DNA of 35,786 bases from a virus. The stretch covers positions 1-35,786 of the IMG/VR virus record IMGVR_UViG_3300021963_000360. The stretch is one strand, 5' to 3'. Positions 21,587 through 30,431 of this stretch are shown piece after piece; positions within the stretch are counted from its first letter, which is position 1; the number at the start of each line of letters is the position of its first letter. Under the pieces are notes generated by a model, which searched no databases, was not told where the DNA came from, and worked only from the letters and a program-made list of their open reading frames with translations. Position numbers and translations under genes: made by a program.

Positions 21587-24500
21587 TGCCAACACAAGCC
21601 TACCGCCTGACCATCAAGTCCGCTGACGGGCTGACCGACACGCTCGTTATTACCTCGCTCCGGGGTGGCACGAATCCCTACATCGCCTCTGTGCCAAACG
21701 GTGACGGGCAAGAAGTTGACCTGCTGACCGGGGCGGTTCGTACTGGTGCCTACGTGGTCGAGGTGGTCGATGTCGTGACGGGAACAGACACGACCGGCAC
21801 CCTGCGTCTTGTTACTAGCCAAATATACGACGGCGTTGACCAGTTCTTGTTGCTAGAAAACGGCGACAAGATTCTGCTCGAAAATGGCGACCCGATTGAG
21901 CTAGAGGCAAACAACGCCGAGTTCGGGCGTCCGCACCTGCTCTCGCGCAAGGCGTTCTTGGAGATGTCCTCGGACAACGGCTCCAACTGGGATGTCTGGC
22001 AAGCGGGCTACCTGACAAGCGTGAGGCAAATCGACGCCATCCGGTATGCCTTTACCATCAGCAACACGCGGCGTGTTGAGCAGACCAAGCAAATTTTTAC
22101 GTGGTCCTCTACGGCAGAGCGAAATGAGTTTCCGCAACGCGGGTGTGTGTTTGGTGGGCCAATTATCGACGGCTTCGGCGTCGGCGGGGACAAGACCATC
22201 GACTCTGGCGGTTGGGAGTTCAAGCTACTCGGAACAAGCGGTTCACTTGCCGCTCCCAAGCAGGGAGATGTTTTGGCGTTTACCTACGAGGCCGGATACT
22301 TCGCGCCAAGCTGGGAACGCAAAAAGGTGCCGGGACCGGGCCAAGCGACGAACTTCTATAACAACATCCTGCCGTACCGAGAACTGTTGCCCGGTGATAA
22401 GTCCCTGATTGGCAGTACGTTTGCTCCGCTAAACACGGCAGATGTGGTTCCAGCATATCCTCGCTTGGTGGCAGTTATAGAGAATGGCGCCGATACCTTC
22501 TACGGTTCCATTCGGATGTTATTCAGCAACGTTGGCAATCCGTTGCAACCGCCAGCGGGCGGAGCGCAGGTCGACCGGTGGCCTTTCCAGTCAGGCGGCG
22601 GAAGCTCGCGGTTGTTTGTAACGCTGGATGCCTACGACCCGGATGATGTGACTGCACCGTGGCCTGCCTTGCCAGCGGTCAATACCATCGTTCGGGTACG
22701 AGCGGTAGCAAGACAAGTCGATGCGACCTCTCCGCTCTATATTGACCTCCATCCAGTCGAGATTGCGAAGCGGCTCTATGACCTGATTAACGTGCCGGTT
22801 GACTCGCAATCGGTGCAGGACACCATTAACGCGATTGGCGCGAATACGCGAATTGCCTTGCGGCTAACCGAACCGCAGACGATGGCGACCTTCATTGAGT
22901 CGGCGCTGTTTGGTCCCTTCGGATTTGCCGCTCGCACCAATGCCGCCAACGAAATCGAGTTTTTTACGACTCGTCAGCTAGAGGCAACTCCGCCTACACT
23001 CACGATTGGCGATGCGGATATTGTCGGAGACAACCCCCCGCCTATCTTCGACCTTGACGAAGCAACAGTTGTTACGAGCTTTGTCGTGGAGCAAGAGACG
23101 TTCAGCCGATGGGCCGAGGTTGATGGCAACAACGAGACGCCTCCACCTGACGGCATTCGTGTTACCAAGCAAGCGGTTCAGATTGACAATGCCGACACTA
23201 GCACATTCTCGACGCGGGTAGTCGAGTATCGTGTGCCGGGGATGGTGCATAATGTGGCGAGCTTTGTGCCGACGTTGCAAGATTTTACAACGGGCATTGC
23301 GTTTGAAGGATTCAATCGCTTCGGGCGTGGTGCGCCGTCGATGGATGTGCAAGTCCTCCGTACCTCGGCGGCGGCGGCGGCACAAATTGGCGACTTGGTG
23401 TATCTCAACGCAGGGTACTACCCGAACAAGAACTATCGCATCGGGGAGTCTACGGTCGGGCCGCGTGTCGCGCAGATTGTTCGCCGCGATGAGCGTCCCG
23501 AGGGACCGATGTTCAAGATGGTGGATGCAGGCGTTTATAATCAGCCCGCCATTGCGCCAACCATCAGCATCGCTGGCAGTACGGCAGACCCGCGCCGAAT
23601 TGCCCAGTTTACGATTACCAATGCCGCCACGCTGAATAACGCGGCAGATTTGTCGGTGGCAGTTGAGTGGGCGACGGGTGCCTCTGCGCCTGCGGCTGGC
23701 GAACACGGCGTGACTTTTACTCGCTTTGCCGCGCTTAACATTCCAACAGGTGCCGTGCAGTTGCCGCCCGTCACTCCCGGCACGACGGTATACGTTCGCG
23801 CACGGACGGAACAGGCCGGATTGTTTCCGAGCCTTTGGACTAACTGGCAAAGCGTCACGCTCTCTGCGTGGTCTGTTCCAGCCAATGTTACGGTAACGAA
23901 TATTACCAATGCATCGGCAGTAGTATCGTGGGATTTAAGTGGAAATCTTACCGATACGGTAGATGTGTTTGTTGCGCCGGGGTCTGTTGCGCCTAGCAGT
24001 TGGCAATCGTATCGCATCAATTCGTTGTCGGCTGGTACCACTACGACCACGTTAAGCAATCTGACTGCTTCAACGGCATACATCGTTGGCGTGGCGTTCC
24101 GCGATATTGTTGGTGATACCAGCGGTACTGTTGAAACCGAAATCTTTACCACGGCATCTGGGACAACGGGAACGGCTGACCGTCCGGCTGGGTTTGCAAT
24201 TATTGCTGGTGTTGACGATGCCAGTCTGCCACAAGGCGTGACAATGGGTTTGTGGACCGCGCAGGGAGCGGACCAGATTGTCATTGAGCGAGCTAATAAC
24301 CTCACAGGCCCAGACCGTCCAGACACTTATAGCGAATTGGTCGTTGTCTCTGCTAACACGACAGTTTATGTGGACCAGTTGCCCCAAAACGGTGCAAAAT
24401 ATTGGTATCGCATCAAGCATCGCACGGCAGGCAAGGCAGACTCTGAAGTCATCCCGCGTTATGGCACGTTGTCGGGAGCGACCTACTCTGGTCTGATGGC

Positions 24501-25986
24501 GGTAGCAACTGGCATTCCCGCCACAGTTGAGCGTCCGTCTGGCACCGAGGCGGTACTGACGCCACAGAGTTCGTGGGAGTATTGGACGCCGCCCACGCCC
24601 CTGTTCAATGGGCTAGTAATTCAGATTTACCGGGAGGATGTGCAGAACCGCGCCTTCTTCTTCCAGTATCGGTATCGCACGCGCACCGGCAGTACCTATA
24701 GCGCGTGGACAGAAACGTTTTGGAATAACGAATACTACGCCGCCTCACCAACGGCGCCGTACTATATGAAGGCCGACTCGATTGACGATACGCTGGTATA
24801 TCAAATTGAGTGGCGTATCTATGGCGCGGACAATGATGGCAACATCGGCTACATCCGTGAAGGCACGACGGAGTATCCGCAGAACTACGGCGTCAACAAC
24901 GCCATCATCAAGGTGCAGAAGCAGGGCTACAATAGTGGCTCTGGCAAGTATGAGGTCTGGTGGCGGTTCTTCTTCCAGCGTGGCAACAACACGCTCGACG
25001 AGGATGGCGATGATATTCTCGCGCAGTCCTTTACCACGCAGGTCGTTGCCGCGTCGGTCAAGAACCAGAGCGGCACCACAGCGACGAACGTTGCGACGGC
25101 TGGCACCAAAACGGTTGACGGCTGGAAGGCTACGTGGGATAGCACGGCGTCAGACGTCTGGACATATGAGATTAGCGTAGAAACGGAGTTGCCGCAGGAC
25201 ACCTATCTAGTCCAGCAGAACACCGACGAAGCGGATTCTCCATTTGTTGCGCCGACGTTTGGGCAGACGTTCGTGGGACCGGGAGCATCTGCGGGCGCTA
25301 CGGGACCGACTGGTCCTGCTGGGCCAACGGGTCCGACCGGGGCAACAGGCCCGACGGGAGAAACTGGACCGACCGGACCAACCGGTGTGACTGGTGTTAC
25401 CGGACCAACCGGACCAACTGGACCGACAGGAGCAACCGGCGCCACGGGTCCGCGTGGCTTGGATTGGCAGGGCGCGTGGAACAGCGGACAGACGTATCTC
25501 GTCGATGAGGCGGTGTCGTATCTCGGCTCGTCGTGGATATGCATTCAGATGCACTCAAATCAGCCTCCGGCTGTTCCGTCGAGCTATTGGGACTTGCTTG
25601 CCGAGGTCGGCGCGACTGGTGCGACTGGTTTGATTGGAGCAACCGGCGAAACTGGCCCGACTGGACCGAGCGGTGAGACTGGACCCTCTGGTCCAACTGG
25701 TCCTAATGGATTGACTGGAGCGACGGGTCCGACTGGACCACAAGGCGACCCCGGATTGCCGGGGCCTGCGGGTCCGACCGGAGAGACTGGTCCGACAGGG
25801 CCAACCGGCGCACAGGGCAACATCGGCGCGACCGGTCCAGTTGGTCCGACTGGCGCGACAGGACCAACCGGCGCCACAGGTGTGACGGGACCGACTGGTC
25901 CGACAGGTCCGGTCAACGCGACTATTTCGACCAACGCGCCGTCTGGGTCTGGCACCACGGGGCAACTTTGGGCGCAGGTGGCGTAA
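21586..25986 (+). CDS. Large tail-tip / receptor-binding protein with FnIII and collagen-like parts
   Basis: 1466 residues, the largest protein. The N-terminal ~650 residues look like a tip/hub protein (begins [20 protein letters not shown]; contains [15 protein letters not shown] near residues 86-100). Around 660-860 are beta-sandwich modules, the second a clear fibronectin III pattern ([20 protein letters not shown], then [16 protein letters not shown]). Further beta-rich segments (~900-1225) follow. Residues ~1231-1292 and ~1342-1443 are Gly-X-Y collagen-like arms dominated by GPTG and GATG. Between them, ~1293-1341 ([20 protein letters not shown], then SSYWDLLAE) resembles a CBM5/12 chitin-binding-type module. 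It should bind the host surface and trigger DNA release; collagen-like arms imply trimers. Confidence 0.82.
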   Translation: MPTQAYRLTIKSADGLTDTLVITSLRGGTNPYIASVPNGDGQEVDLLTGAVRTGAYVVEVVDVVTGTDTTGTLRLVTSQIYDGVDQFLLLENGDKILLENGDPIELEANNAEFGRPHLLSRKAFLEMSSDNGSNWDVWQAGYLTSVRQIDAIRYAFTISNTRRVEQTKQIFTWSSTAERNEFPQRGCVFGGPIIDGFGVGGDKTIDSGGWEFKLLGTSGSLAAPKQGDVLAFTYEAGYFAPSWERKKVPGPGQATNFYNNILPYRELLPGDKSLIGSTFAPLNTADVVPAYPRLVAVIENGADTFYGSIRMLFSNVGNPLQPPAGGAQVDRWPFQSGGGSSRLFVTLDAYDPDDVTAPWPALPAVNTIVRVRAVARQVDATSPLYIDLHPVEIAKRLYDLINVPVDSQSVQDTINAIGANTRIALRLTEPQTMATFIESALFGPFGFAARTNAANEIEFFTTRQLEATPPTLTIGDADIVGDNPPPIFDLDEATVVTSFVVEQETFSRWAEVDGNNETPPPDGIRVTKQAVQIDNADTSTFSTRVVEYRVPGMVHNVASFVPTLQDFTTGIAFEGFNRFGRGAPSMDVQVLRTSAAAAAQIGDLVYLNAGYYPNKNYRIGESTVGPRVAQIVRRDERPEGPMFKMVDAGVYNQPAIAPTISIAGSTADPRRIAQFTITNAATLNNAADLSVAVEWATGASAPAAGEHGVTFTRFAALNIPTGAVQLPPVTPGTTVYVRARTEQAGLFPSLWTNWQSVTLSAWSVPANVTVTNITNASAVVSWDLSGNLTDTVDVFVAPGSVAPSSWQSYRINSLSAGTTTTTLSNLTASTAYIVGVAFRDIVGDTSGTVETEIFTTASGTTGTADRPAGFAIIAGVDDASLPQGVTMGLWTAQGADQIVIERANNLTGPDRPDTYSELVVVSANTTVYVDQLPQNGAKYWYRIKHRTAGKADSEVIPRYGTLSGATYSGLMAVATGIPATVERPSGTEAVLTPQSSWEYWTPPTPLFNGLVIQIYREDVQNRAFFFQYRYRTRTGSTYSAWTETFWNNEYYAASPTAPYYMKADSIDDTLVYQIEWRIYGADNDGNIGYIREGTTEYPQNYGVNNAIIKVQKQGYNSGSGKYEVWWRFFFQRGNNTLDEDGDDILAQSFTTQVVAASVKNQSGTTATNVATAGTKTVDGWKATWDSTASDVWTYEISVETELPQDTYLVQQNTDEADSPFVAPTFGQTFVGPGASAGATGPTGPAGPTGPTGATGPTGETGPTGPTGVTGVTGPTGPTGPTGATGATGPRGLDWQGAWNSGQTYLVDEAVSYLGSSWICIQMHSNQPPAVPSSYWDLLAEVGATGATGLIGATGETGPTGPSGETGPSGPTGPNGLTGATGPTGPQGDPGLPGPAGPTGETGPTGPTGAQGNIGATGPVGPTGATGPTGATGVTGPTGPTGPVNATISTNAPSGSGTTGQLWAQVA
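25276..25464 (+). repeat. Collagen-like Gly-X-Y repeat, first arm
   Basis: About 60 codons of Gly-X-Y triplets (mostly GPT and GAT) in the tip protein. Codons for the same triplet vary (GGA CCG ACT, GGT CCG ACC, GGA CCA ACC), so the array is maintained as protein and not merely as DNA. Confidence 0.85.
25609..25917 (+). repeat. Collagen-like Gly-X-Y repeat, second arm
   Basis: About 100 codons of Gly-X-Y (GPTG, GATG, GETG) with a few charged triplets ([10 protein letters not shown]). It is separated from the first arm by a compact aromatic domain of ~49 residues. Confidence 0.85.
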
Positions 25987-25989
25987 GCG

Positions 25990-26499
25990 ATGCCGATGTA
26001 TTGGTGGGCCAACGCCTACAGCGTGTTGCTGAAGGAGGATGGCGACAAGATTCTGCAAGAGGACGGCTCGGCCTTTATCACCGAAGGCAGTACCGTCGGC
26101 GCAAGCTGGCGGCTGACCAACGACCTGTCCGTCTGGGATGGGTCGTGGAAGAACGTCTTGAACTGCTGGATTTACGACGGCTCGGTGTGGAAGGTCTGCT
26201 ACATCGACAACGCGATGAGCTTGGATGACTTCGACATCTTGGATGCCGGTGGCGGCACGCTCGTCATTTCGTGGGCGTACACCGGAACCCGTCCGCAGGA
26301 TTGGCGCATCTATCTTGACAAGTCCACCGATAGCGGGGCAACGTACACAAACGTTGCAGACTACGATGTGACGGTCAGCCCGCAAAACTATAGCGGCAGT
26401 AACTCGGACTACTATCGGTTGCGGCTGGTCTTTGCCACCGATACGGCGTATCAAGCGACCGGTTCACCGAAGCTCCTTCAGCCACCCTATCCTACTTAA
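25990..26499 (+). CDS. Tail-tip accessory protein, 169 aa
   Basis: Begins 3 bp after the tip gene. It is tryptophan-rich at the start (MPMYWWANAYSVLLKEDGDK). Residues ~11-27 (VLLKEDGDKILQEDGSA) repeat the turn motif seen in two other virion genes. SWRLTNDLSVWDGSWKNVLN suggests a small sugar- or receptor-binding head. The C-terminal half is a beta-sandwich (WRIYLDKSTDSGATYTNVAD). It probably sits on the tail tip. Confidence 0.6.
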   Translation: MPMYWWANAYSVLLKEDGDKILQEDGSAFITEGSTVGASWRLTNDLSVWDGSWKNVLNCWIYDGSVWKVCYIDNAMSLDDFDILDAGGGTLVISWAYTGTRPQDWRIYLDKSTDSGATYTNVADYDVTVSPQNYSGSNSDYYRLRLVFATDTAYQATGSPKLLQPPYPT

Positions 26500-26501
26500 C
26501 T

Positions 26502-27593
26502 GTGCGACTGCATCTGCTTGGTGTCCCTCACACCATCACGCATCCTCGCTTTTCACACGACGCTTTCACGAACAAAGTTCGCTACTTTGGGCCGATGATG
26601 CGTGGCCTCGGCTATGAGGTCGTGCATTACGGCATCGAAAGGTCGCAGAGCGGTGCCACGGAAGATGTGGCGCTAATGACCGAGGACGAGTTCTACGACC
26701 TGCTCGGGCATCGGCTAGAGGACAAACAGCGGATGCACGTGGCGGATGCCCGCACGGACTCGGTGCTGTATCGCACCTTTAATGCACGGCTTCGGGAACA
26801 GCTTGCCAAGCACGTGCGGAAGGGCGATGTCGTGCTACATTCGCTCGGCACAGGGCATCAGGGGTCTATTGGCAGTCACGACGGCGTAGACTGCGAGCTT
26901 GGCATCGGCTATCCACAGAGCTACTTGCCGTTCCGTATTTTCGAAACGGCGATGTGGATGCACTATCACCAAGCCAAGTTTGGGCGTGGCGTGACGGCCT
27001 ACGAGTGGGTGATTCCTCCCTACTTCGAGGCCGACGAGTGGCCCATTACCACCAAGCCTAGCACCCCGGCCTATTGCGCGTTCCTCGGGCGTATCTCCGA
27101 GACGAAGGGTTGTCATCTCATCGTGCAGATTGCGAAGCGGATGCCCGAGATGCGCTTCGTGTTGTGCGGACAGGGCGACCCGACGCCGTTCTTGGTGGCG
27201 CCGAACATCGAATACAAGGAACCGATTCACGGCGCGGAGCGAGCCGCCTATCTTGGCAACGCGGTGGCCTGTCTCTACCCGAGCCAGTATGCCGAGCCGG
27301 GTGGGGCGTCGGCGCTTGAGGCCATTCTCTGCGGGACGCCGGTGATTACGCCGAGCTATGGATGCTTTCTGGAAACCGTCACGCACGGCGTCACGGGCTG
27401 GCATTGCCGCGTGCTAAATGACTGGGTTGAGGCCATCCGTCGGGCGCCATTGATGAATCGCACGGCAATCGGCATCGAGGCGCGGCGACGGTTTAGCCTG
27501 CCCGCCGTGGCGCCGCTCTACGCGGACGCGATGGAGATGTTGCACGGCTTGGCGATGGGCCGCGACTGGTACACTTATCCCGCGAGAATCTGA
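26502..27593 (+). CDS. GT-B (GT4-like) glycosyltransferase 1 of tandem pair, 363 aa
   Basis: GTG start at 26502, 2 bases after the previous stop. The N-terminal Rossmann begins MRLHLLGVPHTITH; the C-terminal domain has CAFLGRISETKGCHLIVQI (donor-binding strand and helix) and EPGGASALEAILCGTPVIT, the E-x7-E motif of GT4 enzymes that binds the nucleotide-sugar. It should be a retaining glycosyltransferase acting in the cytoplasm. It starts almost identically to its downstream neighbour, and the two clearly arose by duplication. Placement between tip and lysis genes hints at modification of tail proteins or of the host surface (inference). Confidence 0.85.
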   Translation: MRLHLLGVPHTITHPRFSHDAFTNKVRYFGPMMRGLGYEVVHYGIERSQSGATEDVALMTEDEFYDLLGHRLEDKQRMHVADARTDSVLYRTFNARLREQLAKHVRKGDVVLHSLGTGHQGSIGSHDGVDCELGIGYPQSYLPFRIFETAMWMHYHQAKFGRGVTAYEWVIPPYFEADEWPITTKPSTPAYCAFLGRISETKGCHLIVQIAKRMPEMRFVLCGQGDPTPFLVAPNIEYKEPIHGAERAAYLGNAVACLYPSQYAEPGGASALEAILCGTPVITPSYGCFLETVTHGVTGWHCRVLNDWVEAIRRAPLMNRTAIGIEARRRFSLPAVAPLYADAMEMLHGLAMGRDWYTYPARI

Positions 27594-28708
27594 TGCGCCT
27601 GCACTTGCTTGGCATCCCGCACACGGTCACCACGAAAGACTTCGCGCATTGTGCCTTTACGCAGAAGGTCTACAAGTTCTCGCGGATGATGGTCCCGCTC
27701 GGCTACGAGGTCATCCACTACGGCGTCGAGGGGTCGGACTCTGGGGCGTCCGAGGATGTGGTGCTAATGGGGCAGGAGGAACACCAGCGGCTCCTCGGGC
27801 ATCCGTACAACCACGACCCGGCGGCGTTCTACGGCAATGACGCGCAGGCCGACTCCGAGGTGTATCGGCAATGGAACCTCTACGCCCGCGACGAACTGAA
27901 GGCACGGGTCGAGCCGGGTGACTGCATCCTGCTTCCATTCGGTCACGCCCACGCGCCAGCCATCCGCGACCTGCCGAACCTCAAGGCGGGGGCGTCGGCG
28001 GTCGAGTCGGGCATCGGCTACTTCGACACGCTCCTGCCGTGGCGCATCTACGAGTCCGAGGCGGTCAGGCACGGGTGTATGGCAAAGGAGGGTCGGGCTG
28101 GCGTCCACAGCAGTAGCTCACGGCTAGAGTTTGTGGTGCCGAACTCGTATGACTGCGACGAGTGGCCCGAGGGACCGGGCGGCGAGGCGGTTGTATTTTT
28201 GGGACGGCTGACCGAAGGCAAGGGCGTGCCGCTCATTCTTGAACTCGCACGGCTCCGACCTGATGTGCCGTTCATCTTGGCGGGGCAAGGCGACCTTACC
28301 CAATTCGGGGACATTCCTACCAACGTTGAGTATGTCGGCCCGCTTAACGCAGAGCGGGCGGCGTACTTGGGTAATGCTAGAGCAATCATTGCCCCATCGC
28401 ATTACATCGAGCCGTTCTGCGGCGTGGTGGTCGAAGCGGCCCTCTGCGGCACTCCGGCGATTACGTCGAGCTTCGGGGCGTTCACGGAGACCGTCGCGCA
28501 GGACCGGACGGGGTTCCGGTGCCAGACCATCCGGCAGTACCTTGACGCGATTGATGCGGTGGCGGCACTCAATCGCAAGGACGTTCGCGCCAGAGCCAGA
28601 CGGCTGTATGGCTTGCGCTCGGTGGGGCGGGCGTACGATGCGGCGTTCCGCGTCATTGCGGAGCGGACAAAGGCTGGCGCATTTCCGTCAACCGGTTGGA
28701 ATAGTTGA
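27593..28708 (+). CDS. GT-B (GT4-like) glycosyltransferase 2 of tandem pair, 371 aa
   Basis: ATG overlaps the previous stop by one base. Same architecture as gene 26502: MRLHLLGIPHTVTTKDFAHC at the start, VVFLGRLTEGKGVPLILELA in the donor domain, and EPFCGVVVEAALCGTPAITS as E-x7-E. The middle and acceptor-facing parts have diverged strongly, so the two probably use different acceptors or donors. The 3' end overlaps the next leader (TTGACGATG). Confidence 0.85.
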   Translation: MRLHLLGIPHTVTTKDFAHCAFTQKVYKFSRMMVPLGYEVIHYGVEGSDSGASEDVVLMGQEEHQRLLGHPYNHDPAAFYGNDAQADSEVYRQWNLYARDELKARVEPGDCILLPFGHAHAPAIRDLPNLKAGASAVESGIGYFDTLLPWRIYESEAVRHGCMAKEGRAGVHSSSSRLEFVVPNSYDCDEWPEGPGGEAVVFLGRLTEGKGVPLILELARLRPDVPFILAGQGDLTQFGDIPTNVEYVGPLNAERAAYLGNARAIIAPSHYIEPFCGVVVEAALCGTPAITSSFGAFTETVAQDRTGFRCQTIRQYLDAIDAVAALNRKDVRARARRLYGLRSVGRAYDAAFRVIAERTKAGAFPSTGWNS

Positions 28709-28710
28709 CG

Positions 28711-29031
28711 ATGCCTGCCAACGCCGATAACTTTCCCGTTATGCAAACCTCTCCGGTCGCCTCCCTGATTGCCGCTGTCGCCACCGCTGGTGGGGCGGCG
28801 GTCACGCAGGTCGAGACGGCGGGGACTGGCTCACCGTATGCGGTCATCTTTATCAACCTTATCGTCACGCTCGTCGTGTCGGTGGCGGTGCTAAAGTTCT
28901 GGATGCAACGGCTTGACCAGATGCAAGAGACGATGCGGCGGGAGATGCGTGAGGACTTACGCGAGATTTATGGCCTGATGCGGGATACGTCAGAGCGGGT
29001 CGCCACCCTCGAAGGCGTCATCAAGCGGTAA
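28711..29031 (+). CDS. Holin-like membrane protein with C-terminal coiled coil, 106 aa
   Basis: ATG at 28711 (an upstream TTG at 28705 overlaps the previous stop and is the alternative). One strong membrane helix (AVIFINLIVTLVVSVAVLKF, residues ~45-65) is preceded by an alanine-rich weakly hydrophobic segment and followed by a charged helical coiled coil (LDQMQETMRREMREDLREIY). It is located before a second small membrane protein and the endolysin. It could be the holin or its regulator. Confidence 0.6.
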   Translation: MPANADNFPVMQTSPVASLIAAVATAGGAAVTQVETAGTGSPYAVIFINLIVTLVVSVAVLKFWMQRLDQMQETMRREMREDLREIYGLMRDTSERVATLEGVIKR

Positions 29032-29222
29032 TGCTCACCAAACTTGGTGGTCGGAAGTTTGCCCTGTCGCTCATAGGCGTCGGGGCGATTTGTTTTCTGG
29101 CGATGCTGGGCAAAGATGTCGCGGCGTTTGGGTCTATCGCACTTATCGTGACGGCCTACAGCGGAGCCAACGGGTATATCGAGGGGCGCTATGCCTCGCA
29201 TCGACAGTCCGAATCACAGTAG
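29031..29222 (+). CDS. Holin-like small membrane protein, 63 aa
   Basis: ATG at 29031 shares one base with the previous stop. Two hydrophobic segments (FALSLIGVGAICFLAML and AFGSIALIVTAYSGANGY) are joined by KDVA, a class II holin-like layout, with a charged tail. The GRKF...LGKDVAAFGSIALIV...YIEG pattern is familiar from small membrane proteins in phage lysis cassettes. The 3' end overlaps the amidase by 32 bp. Confidence 0.65.
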   Translation: MLTKLGGRKFALSLIGVGAICFLAMLGKDVAAFGSIALIVTAYSGANGYIEGRYASHRQSESQ

Positions 29223-29649
29223 TCGGCCCAACGAGGCGCGGCCTCGGGTCATCGTCCTGCACGCGACCGGCCCCGGCGCCCTGCGGGGTATTCTGGACTG
29301 GCTCAAGACGCCAGCCAGCAAGGTCAGCTACCACGGACTCATTGCCTCCGACGGCACGTACTACAGCCTCGTCAGCCCCGAGCGGGCCGCGTGGCACGCC
29401 GGGGTCTCGGAGTGGGGCGGCGTCAAGAACATCAACGGCATCTCGCTTGGACTGGCCTTTGTCAATCCGAATGACGGTGTGACGCCATTGACACCCCAGC
29501 AAATCGCCATTGCCAAAGCGGTCATCCAGTATTGGCGGCAGAACTATCCCATCGAGGCTGTCACGACTCACGCCGCTGTCGCAACGCCAAAGGGCCGCAA
29601 AACGGACCCAGAACAGGCGCCGAACTTTCGGCTGGCGGACTTTGCGTGA
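29191..29649 (+). CDS. Endolysin: N-acetylmuramoyl-L-alanine amidase (Amidase_2)
   Basis: 152 residues, the size of T7 lysozyme. Zinc ligands and catalytic residues fit: H24 in VIVLHATG, H127 in VTTHAAVATP, and the GRKTDPE end with K137 and D139 (D in place of the T7 cysteine ligand). It cuts the amide bond between muramic acid and the stem peptide. No cell-wall-binding domain or signal peptide is seen, so release depends on the holin. A catalytic domain alone is typical for Gram-negative hosts. Confidence 0.88.
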   Translation: MPRIDSPNHSSRPNEARPRVIVLHATGPGALRGILDWLKTPASKVSYHGLIASDGTYYSLVSPERAAWHAGVSEWGGVKNINGISLGLAFVNPNDGVTPLTPQQIAIAKAVIQYWRQNYPIEAVTTHAAVATPKGRKTDPEQAPNFRLADFA

Positions 29650-30194
29650 CAGATGACCGACTCTTTACTCTTGCGCTGGTCGCTATTGCCGTCGGGCTAC
29701 TCTTACTCCCCTCGGGCAAGGAAACCGCGTCAGACGCCCGTATAGCGCAACTGGAGGCCACCGTGGAGGACTTGCAGACCCAGCTAGACAATGCGCGGCG
29801 GAAGTCCGATGCCGCCGCCAAGCAGGTGCAGGTCCGTCGGAATGCCATCAAGACGCCCGACTTTCGGCTGTCCGTGGACTCTGCAATGGCGCTGGCGGTT
29901 GATAGCTCCGCGACCATCAAGCAACTGCGGGTCGCGCTTGTCAAAACGGTAGAGGAGGCCGAGGCGTATCAACGACAGGTCTTGCGTTATCAAGAGGCTG
30001 TTGACAGTTTGTTGATAGCGCACGTGCAAGAGCGGCAAGCGGTTACCGTGCAGATTGACACGTTGACCGCGTTGGCGCAGGCGCGTGGGCCGATGCGGTG
30101 TGCCATCTGGGGTGTGCCGTGTCCCAACCGAACGACCGCGTTTCTGTTAGGCGTGGGGTCGGCCCTTCTCTTGGCAGTCGCGGTGGCATTCTAG
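29646..30194 (+). CDS. Spanin-like protein, 182 aa
   Basis: GTG at 29646 overlaps the amidase stop. Residues ~6-21 form a membrane helix (LFTLALVAIAVGLLLLPSG), followed by a long coiled coil (ARIAQLEATVEDLQTQLDNA, and again at 95-140). The C terminus is a second hydrophobic helix (TAFLLGVGSALLLAVAVAF). The Rz-type i-spanin layout (N-terminal anchor plus periplasmic coiled coil) and the position after the endolysin support a role in outer-membrane disruption. The second terminal helix is unusual and no o-spanin lipoprotein (lipobox) was found. Confidence 0.6.
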   Translation: MTDDRLFTLALVAIAVGLLLLPSGKETASDARIAQLEATVEDLQTQLDNARRKSDAAAKQVQVRRNAIKTPDFRLSVDSAMALAVDSSATIKQLRVALVKTVEEAEAYQRQVLRYQEAVDSLLIAHVQERQAVTVQIDTLTALAQARGPMRCAIWGVPCPNRTTAFLLGVGSALLLAVAVAF

Positions 30195-30206
30195 GAGATG
30201 CCCACG

Positions 30207-30431
30207 ATGCCAAACTGCGTCCGTGTGATTTGCCCCGACTGTGGTGGGACTTCGACCGACTCGCACTTCCCGGCCTGTGGCTGGTGTATGGATGGCGGGT
30301 TCGTCGATGTGGACCGCAACACCGACGGCTCCGTTCCACTCCTTCACCCGGATGGACGGATGGTTCATCTTTGGTCTCCCCCCACCTCGCCGTTCGATGC
30401 CATTACGCCACGACCATATCGCGTGGTCTAA
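30207..30431 (+). CDS. Zinc-finger-like protein, 74 aa
   Basis: ATG 30207 is preferred over ATG 30198 because AGGAG (30193-30197) is 9 bases upstream of it. CPDCGG and CGWCMDGG form a four-cysteine DnaJ-type zinc site in the first 30 residues. The remainder is short and proline-rich. Function unknown. The next gene begins inside it. Confidence 0.55.
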   Translation: MPNCVRVICPDCGGTSTDSHFPACGWCMDGGFVDVDRNTDGSVPLLHPDGRMVHLWSPPTSPFDAITPRPYRVV

